From contig NZ_VLTK01000005.1 in the NCBI RefSeq assembly GCF_007558825.1, positions 248,001 to 312,000 on the forward strand: DNA of 64,000 nucleotides, given 5' to 3'. The notes beneath the pieces were generated by a model. It made no database searches, was not told the DNA's origin, and saw only the letters and a program-made list of their open reading frames with translations. The position numbers and the translations under genes are program-made. Source of the DNA: Brevibacterium aurantiacum. GTDB lineage: Bacteria; Actinomycetota; Actinomycetes; Actinomycetales; Brevibacteriaceae. Shown one piece after another: positions 1 through 8,128 of the stretch. Each line of letters starts with the position of its first letter. Position 1 is the first letter of the stretch.

Positions 1-2
1 CC

Positions 3-152
3 GGTCTCACCGTGCACCTCGACCTGCTGCGCGGCCGGGATCCGCACCACATCGCCGAAGCCGAGTTCAAAGCCTTCGCCCGCGCTCTGCGTGAGGCAGT
101 CGAACCCGATGAGCGCAACAGCTCGGTACCCAGCACGAAGGGAGTCCTGTGA
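3..152 (+). CDS. hisB: Imidazoleglycerol-phosphate dehydratase, C-terminal end (partial)
   Basis: Only the last 49 residues are in the window; the gene begins upstream. The frame reads [16 protein letters not shown] and continues through an alanine-rich helix ([16 protein letters not shown]) to TGA at 150-152, which matches the C-terminal end of HisB, where the conserved HH-AE-FKA-ARALR motif lies. HisB dehydrates imidazoleglycerol phosphate in histidine biosynthesis. Its stop overlaps the GTG start of the next gene by 4 bases, and hisH and hisA follow in the same direction, so this is the 3' part of a histidine operon. The call rests on motif plus operon context. Confidence 0.85.
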   Translation, partial: GLTVHLDLLRGRDPHHIAEAEFKAFARALREAVEPDERNSSVPSTKGVL

Positions 153-751
153 GCACCACCGTCATCGTGACGCCGTTCGGAGTTGCCGAGCAGCTGGCCG
201 CTGCATGCGTACTGTCGAACATCAAGGGAACGATTGTTCCCATCGGAGACTTCACCGGGATCGTCTTGGCCGACACCGATGTCCAGGCGGGCAACGAGGC
301 GGCCGCGGCGATCTCGAAACTCTCCGGCAAACATGAGGTCCTCCTCCTGGTCCGCAGTGAGGAGCAGATCGATGCCGGTCACTTCCGCCACGGTGCCCGC
401 GAATCGGATGTTCCTGCAGGTCTGGCGCTGAAGAACCTTCCAGACGTCCTCGAACAGCTGCTGCTCGAGATCAGATCAGCCGACGACGTGGAGGGCAACA
501 TCCCCACCTCTTCCATGACGAAGCTGCAGGCCAGTGCCGCCACGATGTCTCCTGGCCGGGCCGCCGTGGCCCGGACGGCACTGCTGTGGATCGTCGTGGC
601 AGTGCTCGCTGGACTCATCACCGCTTTCGGCATCACGATCGGGCTCAGCGGGAACACCATGGCCTGGGTGGTGGCCGCCTTCGGCGCGATCGTCCTCGGC
701 TTCTCCCTGTGGAGGATCTACAGCGTCCTGACCAAGGGAGCGAAGAAATGA
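149..751 (+). CDS. Unknown membrane protein between hisB and hisH
   Basis: A 200-residue protein starting at a GTG that overlaps the hisB stop and ending in an ATGA overlap with hisH, so it is translationally coupled on both sides. Residues 1-100 look soluble. Residues about 144-165 ([20 protein letters not shown]) and 170-192 ([18 protein letters not shown]) form two likely transmembrane helices, followed by a short basic tail ending TKGAKK. No catalytic motif is recognised. The tight embedding suggests co-expression with histidine synthesis, but nothing in the sequence ties it to the pathway; it may simply be a passenger. Confidence 0.8.
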   Translation: MSTTVIVTPFGVAEQLAAACVLSNIKGTIVPIGDFTGIVLADTDVQAGNEAAAAISKLSGKHEVLLLVRSEEQIDAGHFRHGARESDVPAGLALKNLPDVLEQLLLEIRSADDVEGNIPTSSMTKLQASAATMSPGRAAVARTALLWIVVAVLAGLITAFGITIGLSGNTMAWVVAAFGAIVLGFSLWRIYSVLTKGAKK

Positions 752-1377
752 GCACGGTGGCTGTCCTCGACTACGGGGCAGGAAACGTCCGCTCAGCTGT
801 CCGCGCGGTGGAAGCGGCCGGTGCCGAAGCCGTGCTCACAGCAGACCGTGCCATCATCGATGACGCAGACGGATTGCTCGTTCCCGGCGTCGGCGCCTAT
901 TCGGCAGTGATGGCCGGACTGAAGCGAGTCGGCGGGGATGATCTCATCCGCTCGTGGCACGAGAGCCAGCGGCCTCTGCTCGGCATCTGCGTGGGGCTGC
1001 AGGTCTTCTTCGCCCGCGGAGAGGAGCACGGAGTGAAGACGGAAGGCATCGGACTGTGGCCCGGCGCCGTCACCGCACTCGAGGCTCCGGTCGTTCCACA
1101 CATGGGATGGTCGCAGGTCAGCGCACCGAAGTCCTCACGGATGTTCGACGGTGTGGCCGAGGAACGTTTCTACTTCGTCCACTCCTATGCAGCAGCCGAC
1201 ACTCCACCGAACACCATGGTGACCACAGCGACCCATGGCAGCAGCTTCATCGCTGCCGTCGAAGACGGCACCACCTGGGCAGCCCAGTTCCACCCCGAGA
1301 AGTCTTCCGATGCGGGCGCGCGTCTGCTGCGCAACTGGCTCGGCACGTTCCCCGGAGCGGGCGCGACTGCCCACTAG
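748..1377 (+). CDS. hisH: Imidazole glycerol phosphate synthase, glutamine amidotransferase subunit
   Basis: A 209-residue class I glutamine amidotransferase. It supplies ammonia to HisF for ring closure to imidazoleglycerol phosphate and AICAR. The N-terminus ([13 protein letters not shown]) is typical of HisH. The nucleophile is Cys81 in [12 protein letters not shown], and the His-Glu pair is His182 and Glu184 in QFHPEKS. The ATG at 748 overlaps the upstream stop as ATGA and excludes the longer in-frame upstream extension. hisF is not in the window; hisA follows after 76 bases. Confidence 0.95.
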   Translation: MSTVAVLDYGAGNVRSAVRAVEAAGAEAVLTADRAIIDDADGLLVPGVGAYSAVMAGLKRVGGDDLIRSWHESQRPLLGICVGLQVFFARGEEHGVKTEGIGLWPGAVTALEAPVVPHMGWSQVSAPKSSRMFDGVAEERFYFVHSYAAADTPPNTMVTTATHGSSFIAAVEDGTTWAAQFHPEKSSDAGARLLRNWLGTFPGAGATAH

Positions 1378-1453
1378 GATTGTCCGAACCCTCCGGTTTC
1401 ACCTGCTCCAATCTGTTCACATCAGTCTCGACAGCCTCTTGAGAAAGGTCACA

Positions 1454-2191
1454 ATGACTCAAACCCCCAACAAGTTGGTCCTCCTTCCCGCCGTTGACGT
1501 CGCCGATGGCAAAGCCGTCCGCCTCGTCCAGGGCGAAGCCGGCACGGAGACAGATTACGGTTCTCCCATCGACGCGGCCCAGGATTTCGAAAGCCGTGGA
1601 GCGGAGTGGATCCACCTCGTTGACCTCGACGCCGCATTCGGTCGCGGATCGAATTCGGATCTGCTCAACCAGGTCGTCAAGGCTGTCGGCATCAAGGTCG
1701 AACTCTCCGGCGGCATCCGCGACACCGAGAGCCTCGAGCGCGCACTGGACACCGGTGCCGAGCGGGTGAACATCGGCACTGCCGCGTTGGAGAACCCGGA
1801 ATGGACCGCCGACATGATCTCTCGTTTCGGCGATCAGGTCGCCATCGGTCTCGATGTGCGCGGAACAACTCTCGCGGCCCGCGGCTGGACCAAGGACGGG
1901 GGAGACCTCTACGAGGTTCTCTCGACTCTTGAGAAGGCAGGCTGCGCCCGCTATGTCGTCACCGATGTCCGCAAGGACGGCACGCTGCAGGGACCCAATG
2001 TGGAGCTGCTGAAGTCTCTGGCAGAGAAGACGGATAAGCCGATCGTGGCCTCGGGTGGAGTCTCCAGCCTCGACGATCTGCGGAACCTGCGCGAGCTGGT
2101 TCCCTTCGGCGTGGACTCGGCGATCGTGGGTAAGGCCCTCTACGCCGGGAAGTTCACTTTGGAAGAAGCCCTCGAAGTCGCTGGAGGCTGA
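1454..2191 (+). CDS. priA: ProFAR isomerase HisA/PriA
   Basis: A 245-residue TIM barrel. The start ATG at 1454 follows an AGAAAGG ribosome site; the longer in-frame ORF upstream overlaps hisH and is rejected. The N-terminal [19 protein letters not shown] holds the first catalytic Asp (Asp15), and [16 protein letters not shown] holds the second. It isomerises ProFAR in histidine synthesis. In many actinobacteria this enzyme (PriA) also does the TrpF step of tryptophan synthesis. Whether this copy is bifunctional cannot be decided from sequence alone; it depends on whether a separate trpF exists elsewhere. Confidence 0.92.
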   Translation: MTQTPNKLVLLPAVDVADGKAVRLVQGEAGTETDYGSPIDAAQDFESRGAEWIHLVDLDAAFGRGSNSDLLNQVVKAVGIKVELSGGIRDTESLERALDTGAERVNIGTAALENPEWTADMISRFGDQVAIGLDVRGTTLAARGWTKDGGDLYEVLSTLEKAGCARYVVTDVRKDGTLQGPNVELLKSLAEKTDKPIVASGGVSSLDDLRNLRELVPFGVDSAIVGKALYAGKFTLEEALEVAGG

Positions 2192-2195
2192 AGAA

Positions 2196-2996
2196 TTGGC
2201 ATCGGATTCGGACGACCAGTCCCAGCCGCCTGACCGGCAACAAGGCCCCGGCCGGTCCGACTCGGCAGGAGTGTCATGGTCGGGGCGCGATCTGCGCCCG
2301 AATCCGTTCTCGGGTGATTCGGGACTGGCCGATGCCGGGCTCCTCGAGGCCCTCACCATGGTGAGCCGGGAGCCCCTGGATCCGAGTCTGCACCGCAACG
2401 TCGTCACCGCCCTGTCGGAGGCGCGTCTCTATGCCCCGATCGTTCCGATGGCTGTCGACCAGGAGGTCGGCGAGAACGGGCTGATGGTCGACAACTCCTC
2501 AGAGATGGCCATGGTCCGGCTGCAGGCCGAGGACGGACGCGAGTGCACCCCAGGATTCTGCTCGATCCCTCCGCTGACAGCATGGCATCGCGACGCTCGG
2601 CCCGTGCCGATCGAATCGGAGCGGCTCGTCCTCGGGGCGATCGAAGCCGATTCTCAGCTCGTCGTCCTCGACCCGGGTGCCGAGACCTCGTTCCTGCTGC
2701 GTCGCCCCGCGATGTTCGCGTTCGTTCAGGGCCGTGAGTGGACCCCGGCCTGGGCCGACGCCGAGGTGGGGCAGGCGCTCGTCGCCATCGCCGAACAGTT
2801 TCCGTGGGTGGCTCAGATCAGTCTCAGCCCCGGCAGTGCTCGAGTCCACGTCGAGGGGCCGGAGGTCGGCATCAGGCTGGGTGTGCGCTCCCAAGTGCCG
2901 GCCGAGGAGATGAAACGGTTCCAGGCGGCTCTGGCCGCCGATGAGACCATCGTCGAGAGCGTGGATTCGATGGCGCTCCAGCTCGCCGAGTCCTGA
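2196..2996 (+). CDS. SseB family protein
   Basis: A 266-residue protein of the SseB N-terminal domain family, commonly found just after priA in actinobacteria; cellular role unknown. The TTG at 2196 lies 8 bases after a strong GGAGG (2183-2187) that sits in the priA stop region, so the two are coupled; the longer in-frame upstream ORF lies inside priA. The first 50 residues are acidic and low-complexity. The recognisable core starts near residue 60 with LYAPIVPMAVDQEVG and continues through the FVQGREWTPAWADAEVG region. No signal peptide or membrane segment is visible. Confidence 0.85.
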   Translation: MASDSDDQSQPPDRQQGPGRSDSAGVSWSGRDLRPNPFSGDSGLADAGLLEALTMVSREPLDPSLHRNVVTALSEARLYAPIVPMAVDQEVGENGLMVDNSSEMAMVRLQAEDGRECTPGFCSIPPLTAWHRDARPVPIESERLVLGAIEADSQLVVLDPGAETSFLLRRPAMFAFVQGREWTPAWADAEVGQALVAIAEQFPWVAQISLSPGSARVHVEGPEVGIRLGVRSQVPAEEMKRFQAALAADETIVESVDSMALQLAES

Positions 2997-3090
2997 GCGT
3001 TCGCGTCGACACGCCCGTGCTGTTCGGCCGGGTACCAGATAGCGGGAAAGGGCATGTGCGCTTGCCGCTCATCTTCTATGCTTGGTCCCC

Positions 3091-4437
3091 ATGAACCCGA
3101 TGCGCGATCTGAGTCGACCCACCGTCCCCGACGAGAGCTACGTCGACGAGATCGCTGCCGAGACCCGTGCCCGCGCCGAACAGGTGGGAGCATGGACCTC
3201 AGGGTTCTCCGGAGCGCCCGAAACGAGTGCAGCGAGCATCGCAGCCGGGCTTGCGGAGGCGAAGCCGGAACTCGACGGACTGCTCCACACGATCCATTCC
3301 CTGGCAGAGACCGCCTACGACGAACACGAATCCGTCGCCGCCATCGCCGCAGTGCTGCGTGATCGTGGAATCGAGGTCGAGACCGGGCTCTTCGGCGTCG
3401 AGACCACCCTGCGGGCCACCACAGGTTCCGGGCAGGGACGTACGATCGCGATCCTCGCTGAATACGACGCCTTGCCCGAGATCGGCCATGCATGCGGGCA
3501 CAACCTCATCGCCACCTCGGCGGTGGGAGCATTCCTGGCCCTGCACTCCCTCTTCGAACAGGATCCTGGTGCCGTTCCCGGCACGGTGGTGCTGCTGGGC
3601 ACACCCGCGGAGGAGGGGCATTCGGGCAAGGAGGTCATGGCTCGCCAGGGTGCCTTCGACGGCATCGACGCGGCCATCATGGTCCACGGCTACGGGTACG
3701 ACTGCGCGGATCAGGTGTGGTTGGGCAGGCGGCTGCTGGAGGTCACCTATACGGGAGTCGCCGCCCACGCCTCGGCGCAGCCGTTCATGGGCCGCAACGC
3801 ACTCGACGCCGCCAATCTCTTCTACCAAGGGCTGGGGCTCATCCGTCAGCAGATGCCGCCGATCTCTCGACTGCACGCCGTCGTCGCCGAAGGCGGGACC
3901 AGACCCTCGATCATCACCGAATCGGCCACCGTTCAGTGCTATGTGCGGTCGAAGTTCCCAGCGACCCTCAAGGAGCTCTCGGAGCGCGTCGAGGACGCTG
4001 CGAAGGGAGCGGCGCTCATGACCGGAACCGGGGTCGACGTGACATGGGATGAGCATCCGCCCTCGCTGCCGGTGCGCTCGAACTCCGCGCTGACCCAGCG
4101 ATGGGCCGTTCACGAGGAGACGCAGGGTCGAACACCGCTACCAGGCGGAGTGCTCGATGAGTCGATCGCAGCATCGACCGACTTCGGCAATGTCTCCTAC
4201 CGGATACCGGGCATCCACCCACTCATCAAGACCGCCGACGCCGAGGTGGCGCTGCACACCCGCGAGTTCGCGGCAGCCTCGATTACACCTGCTGCTGAAG
4301 ACGCCGCTCACGACGCCGGGTATGGCCTGGCGTGTACTGCATTGGACTTCCTCGTCGACGATGCGCTGGCCGCCGAGGTGGATGCGGAATTCGAGCGTGA
4401 CGGAGGAGCGGTGGACGTGGAGAACTACTTCAACTAG
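3091..4437 (+). CDS. M20 family amidohydrolase, AbgB-like
   Basis: A 448-residue M20D metallopeptidase. Motifs: AEYDALPEIGHACGHN (about 123-138), carrying the metal-binding acid and histidines; GTPAEEGHSGKE (170-181), with the catalytic glutamate pair; MVHGYG (197-202). This motif set is typical of aminobenzoyl-glutamate hydrolase and related aminoacylases. The AbgT-type carrier 128 bases downstream supports cleavage of imported p-aminobenzoyl-glutamate, but aminoacylase or other amide substrates remain possible. A -10-like TATGCT (3077-3082) ends 8 bases before the ATG, so the transcript may be leaderless; no ribosome site is visible. Confidence 0.85.
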   Translation: MNPMRDLSRPTVPDESYVDEIAAETRARAEQVGAWTSGFSGAPETSAASIAAGLAEAKPELDGLLHTIHSLAETAYDEHESVAAIAAVLRDRGIEVETGLFGVETTLRATTGSGQGRTIAILAEYDALPEIGHACGHNLIATSAVGAFLALHSLFEQDPGAVPGTVVLLGTPAEEGHSGKEVMARQGAFDGIDAAIMVHGYGYDCADQVWLGRRLLEVTYTGVAAHASAQPFMGRNALDAANLFYQGLGLIRQQMPPISRLHAVVAEGGTRPSIITESATVQCYVRSKFPATLKELSERVEDAAKGAALMTGTGVDVTWDEHPPSLPVRSNSALTQRWAVHEETQGRTPLPGGVLDESIAASTDFGNVSYRIPGIHPLIKTADAEVALHTREFAAASITPAAEDAAHDAGYGLACTALDFLVDDALAAEVDAEFERDGGAVDVENYFN

Positions 4438-4565
4438 AGACAGATCGGCTTCAAGACGACACCTGCTGGGCGTCTCGAAGGCCCAGGACGATTTGGATAA
4501 CGCTGCGAAGCGGGCGAGACCAGGGATTCGGCTCGGATCGCGACCATCGAAGAGAAGGAAGTCAC

Positions 4566-6203
4566 ATGTCAACGACGACGACAGCGAAAGTCGGTATCGG
4601 CCAGCGCCTGCTGGACGGGATCGAACGCCTGGGGAACAAACTGCCTGAGCCGTTCACCCTCTTCCTCGGTCTGTTCCTCATCACAGGAGCGATCTCAACC
4701 GGCATGGCCATAGCCGACGTGTCGGTTGAGATTCCCGGCAGCGATGAGACCGTGGCGATCAAGGGACTCTTCACCGGGGAAGGCATGTCGTGGCTGACGA
4801 CGACGATGGGCGACAACTACATCGGGTTCCCACCCTTGGCCACCGTACTGCCGATCCTCCTGGCGGTGGGCGTGGCCGAGAAGTCGGGGATGCTCGCTGC
4901 GGCCGTGCGGATCGCCTTCGGCAAGAGCCCCCGTTGGCTGCTGCCCTACGCCGTCGGATTCGTCGGCGTCGTCGGGTCGATCATGGCCGACTCGGCCTTC
5001 ATCATCATCCCGCCCCTGGCTGCGCTCGTGTTCAAGGCTGCCGGGCGGCACCCGATGGCCGGGCTCATCGGCGGATTCGCCGCCACCGGGGCCGGGTATT
5101 CGACCTCGATCGTGCCGACGAGCCTCGATGCACTGTTCGCCGGCATCACCACCTCGGTGATGGGGACGTTGCCCGACACTGACTATACGGCCGTCAATCC
5201 GGTGTCGAACTACTTCTTCAATATCGTCGCCTCGATCGTGCTGGCGGTCATCGCCGGTTTCATCATCGACAAGCTCATCGAACCGAACATGGTTCGAAAG
5301 GGCGTTCCGCGCGAATACGCGGATGCCAAGGGTTCAGGCCTGGCCAAGGAATACCAGGCGAAGGACAACCCATTTGGCGAGAACTCGGTGTCTGCTGAAG
5401 AGGTCGAGGAATCTCAGAAGGAGGTCACGGCCGAACTGGAGCCTGAGGAGAAGAAGGGGCTGCTGTGGGCCGTGGGCTCCGCGCTGCTGCTAACGGCGGT
5501 GGTGCTCGTCGCCGTGCTCGTCCCCGATTCGCCGTGGCGCAACGAGGACGGCGGCTTCCTGCCGAAGTCGCCCCTGCTGTCGTCGATCGTCTTCATCGTC
5601 TTCGCCTACTTCATGCTCATGGGCGTGGTCTACGGCTTCGTCGTGCGTACCGTGCGGTCGATGAACGACCTGGTGAGGATGATGAGCCAATCGATCATCG
5701 ACATGATGTCCTTTCTCATCCTCGCGTTCATCCTCGGCCAGTTCATCGCCCTGTTCAACTGGACGGGGATCGGATCGTGGATCGCGGTTGCCGGCGCCTC
5801 CGGTCTCGAAGCCATCGGACTCACCGGATTCGCAGCGATCCTCGGCTTCATGCTGCTGGCCAGCGTGCTCAACCTCTTCATCGTCTCCGGTTCATCGATG
5901 TGGACGCTCATGGCCGCGGTGTTCGTCCCGCTGTTCGCGCTGCTCGGCTATGAGCCGGCCTTCATCCAAGCCGGGTTCCGCGTCGGTGACTCGGCCACCC
6001 AGGTCATCACCCCGCTCAACCCATACATGATCGTGCTGCTGGGACTCGTGCGCCGGTATGAACCCAATGCCGGGCTCGGGACGATCATCTCGCGGATGTT
6101 CCCCTTCGTCATCCCCTTCTGGTTGGCATGGGCGGCGCTGTTGGCGATCTGGTTCTTCTTCGACCTGCCCCTGGGTCCCGGCAACGGCATCTTCCTCAAA
6201 TAG
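4566..6203 (+). CDS. abgT: AbgT family transporter
   Basis: A 545-residue polytopic membrane protein with the AbgT family layout. An N-terminal amphipathic region (LLDGIERLGNKLPEPFTLF) is followed by about nine to eleven hydrophobic helices. Characteristic segments are PLATVLPILLAVGVAEKSG, MADSAFIIIPPLAALVFKAAGRHPMAG and, near the C-terminus, DSATQVITPLNPY. E. coli AbgT imports p-aminobenzoyl-glutamate; some family members export antimetabolites such as sulfonamides. The preceding M20 hydrolase favours uptake of folate breakdown product. AAGGAAG (4557-4563 area) precedes the ATG. Confidence 0.9.
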   Translation: MSTTTTAKVGIGQRLLDGIERLGNKLPEPFTLFLGLFLITGAISTGMAIADVSVEIPGSDETVAIKGLFTGEGMSWLTTTMGDNYIGFPPLATVLPILLAVGVAEKSGMLAAAVRIAFGKSPRWLLPYAVGFVGVVGSIMADSAFIIIPPLAALVFKAAGRHPMAGLIGGFAATGAGYSTSIVPTSLDALFAGITTSVMGTLPDTDYTAVNPVSNYFFNIVASIVLAVIAGFIIDKLIEPNMVRKGVPREYADAKGSGLAKEYQAKDNPFGENSVSAEEVEESQKEVTAELEPEEKKGLLWAVGSALLLTAVVLVAVLVPDSPWRNEDGGFLPKSPLLSSIVFIVFAYFMLMGVVYGFVVRTVRSMNDLVRMMSQSIIDMMSFLILAFILGQFIALFNWTGIGSWIAVAGASGLEAIGLTGFAAILGFMLLASVLNLFIVSGSSMWTLMAAVFVPLFALLGYEPAFIQAGFRVGDSATQVITPLNPYMIVLLGLVRRYEPNAGLGTIISRMFPFVIPFWLAWAALLAIWFFFDLPLGPGNGIFLK

Positions 6204-6265
6204 GACGATAGGGAGGGCCGGACCGTGGGAGCTCGGTGCGCACCACGGCCCGCGCCGGGGTGGCT

Positions 6266-7273
6266 TCACAGCATCTGCCTCACGCCTTCGCGCCAGTTGG
6301 TCGTGCCGAGATCCTCAGCGAATGCCCCTGACTCGATGACGCAGGGGGAGTACCAGATCGGGGCGAGCTGGTTGAGTTCGTACATCGAGCGTTCGAAGAT
6401 CCCGGCGACGCGAGTCGTCCAGCGGGGGAGCGAGAGAGGTCTTCTCGGCCTGGTGCCCAGATGCTCGTGAGTGAACTCCGCGATCTCGCCGAGGGTCGGA
6501 TTCGACGAGGGAGCGATGAGCAGGCGATGCGTCCCCGCGGGGACGTCTTCGAGCAGCTGTGCCGCACGGATCATCAAGGCAGCGAGGTCTTCGATCACGG
6601 TGATGCCGTGAGCGACATCGGAGCGTGCGGGCACTATGGCCCGACGCCCTTTGGAGATCGGAGCGGTGATGCACATCCGCACTACCGACGTCTGCGGCTG
6701 TGCGGTCGTACCGAGCAGATCCCCGGCAACGACGCTCGCCGAGGTGGCCGGGTGTTCCAGCCTCGCCTCCATGAGCTGCTGCCTGATCCGTCCCTTCTCC
6801 TCGACCGGTGCAAACGGAGAGGACTCCGTTACCGAGCTGGGGAGGCCGGCGAAGGCGTAGACCGATTCGGGGAAGATCACCGGAATGCCGAGTTCCGCGG
6901 CGGCATCCATGATCGTCTTCTCCAGCTGTGGCAGAACCTGTGCCCAGACTCGGCTGTCGTAGGGAGCATGAACGCAGGCGAAGATGACATCGCTGCCTGC
7001 GGCGGCCTTGAGCAGTTGCTCGGGGTCTGATGCGTCTGCCTGAACACGGGCGATTGTGGCACGGTTGGCTCCGTTGGCTCGATTGGGCCGGTCGGCTCCA
7101 TTGGTGTGATCGGCGTCGGCGGGCGCTGTCGATCCTTGGCCGGCTGCGGCGGTAACCGGGACAGCGGCTGGAGCCGAACGGGTTGCGACTGCAACGTGTA
7201 CTCCTGCTGCCGTGAGTTGGGAGGCGATCTCGCTGCCGATCTGTCCATAGCCGATGACGAGTGCTGATTTCAT
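6266..7273 (-). CDS. NAD(P)-binding nucleoside-diphosphate-sugar epimerase-like protein
   Basis: A 335-residue Rossmann-fold protein starting KSALVIGYGQIGSEIAS, which carries the dinucleotide-binding GxGxxG. The fold resembles atypical short-chain dehydrogenases (NAD-dependent epimerase/dehydratase group): IFACVHAPYDSRVW in the middle and PVIFPESVYAFAGLP further on. The start at 7273 is the first in-frame ATG with a matching N-terminus; the longer ORF upstream has no family-like sequence. Residues about 37-75 form a low-complexity insert rich in Asn-Gly-Ala-Arg units. It is divergent from the TetR gene and shares its operator region, so it is the probable repression target. Confidence 0.78.
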   Translation of the reverse strand: MKSALVIGYGQIGSEIASQLTAAGVHVAVATRSAPAAVPVTAAAGQGSTAPADADHTNGADRPNRANGANRATIARVQADASDPEQLLKAAAGSDVIFACVHAPYDSRVWAQVLPQLEKTIMDAAAELGIPVIFPESVYAFAGLPSSVTESSPFAPVEEKGRIRQQLMEARLEHPATSASVVAGDLLGTTAQPQTSVVRMCITAPISKGRRAIVPARSDVAHGITVIEDLAALMIRAAQLLEDVPAGTHRLLIAPSSNPTLGEIAEFTHEHLGTRPRRPLSLPRWTTRVAGIFERSMYELNQLAPIWYSPCVIESGAFAEDLGTTNWREGVRQML

Positions 7274-7339
7274 GGTGGTTGTCCTTCGCAGTTTCGTGAT
7301 GTCGTGATGCCGTGCGGACCGTCGAGTCCTTCGGTGAAC

Positions 7340-7354
7340 GAGAGCACTGCTCTC
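7340..7354. promoter_or_regulatory. Candidate TetR operator 1
   Basis: Perfect 15-base palindrome GAGAGCACTGCTCTC with a single central C, between the divergent NAD(P)-binding gene and the TetR gene. The core GAGCACTGCTC recurs at 7391-7401. Position in front of the minus-strand gene suits repression of that gene. Confidence 0.6.
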
Positions 7355-7390
7355 TGAACTCAGAATAGGCCGCCGCGCGCGCCAATTCAA

Positions 7391-7401
7391 GAGCAGTGCT
7401 C
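7391..7401. promoter_or_regulatory. Candidate TetR operator 2
   Basis: GAGCAGTGCTC, an 11-base palindrome whose reverse complement is the same core as operator 1. It ends 4 bases before the -35-like element of the tetR promoter. A further half site, TGCTCTC, lies inside the promoter spacer (7416-7422). This suits autoregulation plus control of the divergent gene. Confidence 0.6.
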
Positions 7402-7405
7402 ACTA

Positions 7406-7434
7406 TTGTAATCTTTGCTCTCTCGTTCTAGGGT
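7406..7434 (+). promoter_or_regulatory. Candidate leaderless promoter of the TetR gene
   Basis: TTGTAA (7406-7411), a 17-base spacer and TAGGGT (7429-7434). The -10 element ends 6 bases before the ATG at 7441, so transcription would start at or next to the start codon. No ribosome binding site is present, which agrees with a leaderless message. Confidence 0.5.
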
Positions 7435-7440
7435 TGAGGC

Positions 7441-8097
7441 ATGACGAACTCGACTCCGCGCCAGCGGGCCCGGCTGGAAACCGAAGCGCAGATCACCCGG
7501 ATCGGGAATCGAATGCTTGATGACGACGGTCTCGACGGAGTCTCGCTTCGGGCCATCGCACGGGAACTCGGAATCGTCTCAAGCGCCATCTATCGGTACG
7601 TGAAGAACCGCGACGAACTGCTGACCATACTCATCCGCGACGCATTCACCTCGATCGCCGATGACGTGGACGAAGCCCTCGAACACAACACATCTGTTCT
7701 CACCGTCGGTGTGACGATGCTGGCGTGGTCGCGCAGGCATCCCAACCGGTGGGCGCTCATCTATGGCACGCCCGTCCCCGACTACCAGGCACCGCGGGAC
7801 GAGACCGTGATTCCTGGGACCAGGATCATGGTGACGCTGACGACCCTGCTCTCACAGTCCTCTGTGCATCAGACTCCCAACACTCAGGTACCGCCGGCTC
7901 ATGCACTGGACGTGCTGCGTGAAGGACTGCGAGAACTGGGACTGGAGCCAGACGATCAGGTGATCATGCGCACTGTGACCGTGTGGGCTGCGATCATCGG
8001 CCTCATCAACGCCCTGCGATTCGGACAGTTCGGCCCCGGGATCGAACTGGTCGAAGACGAACTGATGCAAGGACTCGTGTCGACGCTCGGGTATTGA
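7441..8097 (+). CDS. TetR family transcriptional repressor
   Basis: A 218-residue one-component regulator. The N-terminal helix-turn-helix spans about residues 20-60 (DGLDGVSLRAIARELGIVSSAIYRYVKNRDEL, read in two parts). The C-terminal part has the tetracyclin-repressor-like WHG pattern common in actinobacterial TetR proteins (AWSRRHPNRWALIYGTPVPDY). It is divergent from the NAD(P)-binding protein, with two copies of the GAGCACTGCTC palindrome between them. The ligand is unknown. Confidence 0.88.
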   Translation: MTNSTPRQRARLETEAQITRIGNRMLDDDGLDGVSLRAIARELGIVSSAIYRYVKNRDELLTILIRDAFTSIADDVDEALEHNTSVLTVGVTMLAWSRRHPNRWALIYGTPVPDYQAPRDETVIPGTRIMVTLTTLLSQSSVHQTPNTQVPPAHALDVLREGLRELGLEPDDQVIMRTVTVWAAIIGLINALRFGQFGPGIELVEDELMQGLVSTLGY

Positions 8098-8128
8098 GTC
8101 GGAGAACGAACCAGTGACGACGAGTCAC

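Noticed and set aside
1247..2407. Open minus-strand frame of 386 codons.
   Set aside because: Antisense to hisH and priA; no ribosome site and no domain.
3082..3090. TTG start of the M20 gene, three codons upstream of the ATG.
   Set aside because: It overlaps the -10-like TATGCT; ATG at 3091 is more plausible.
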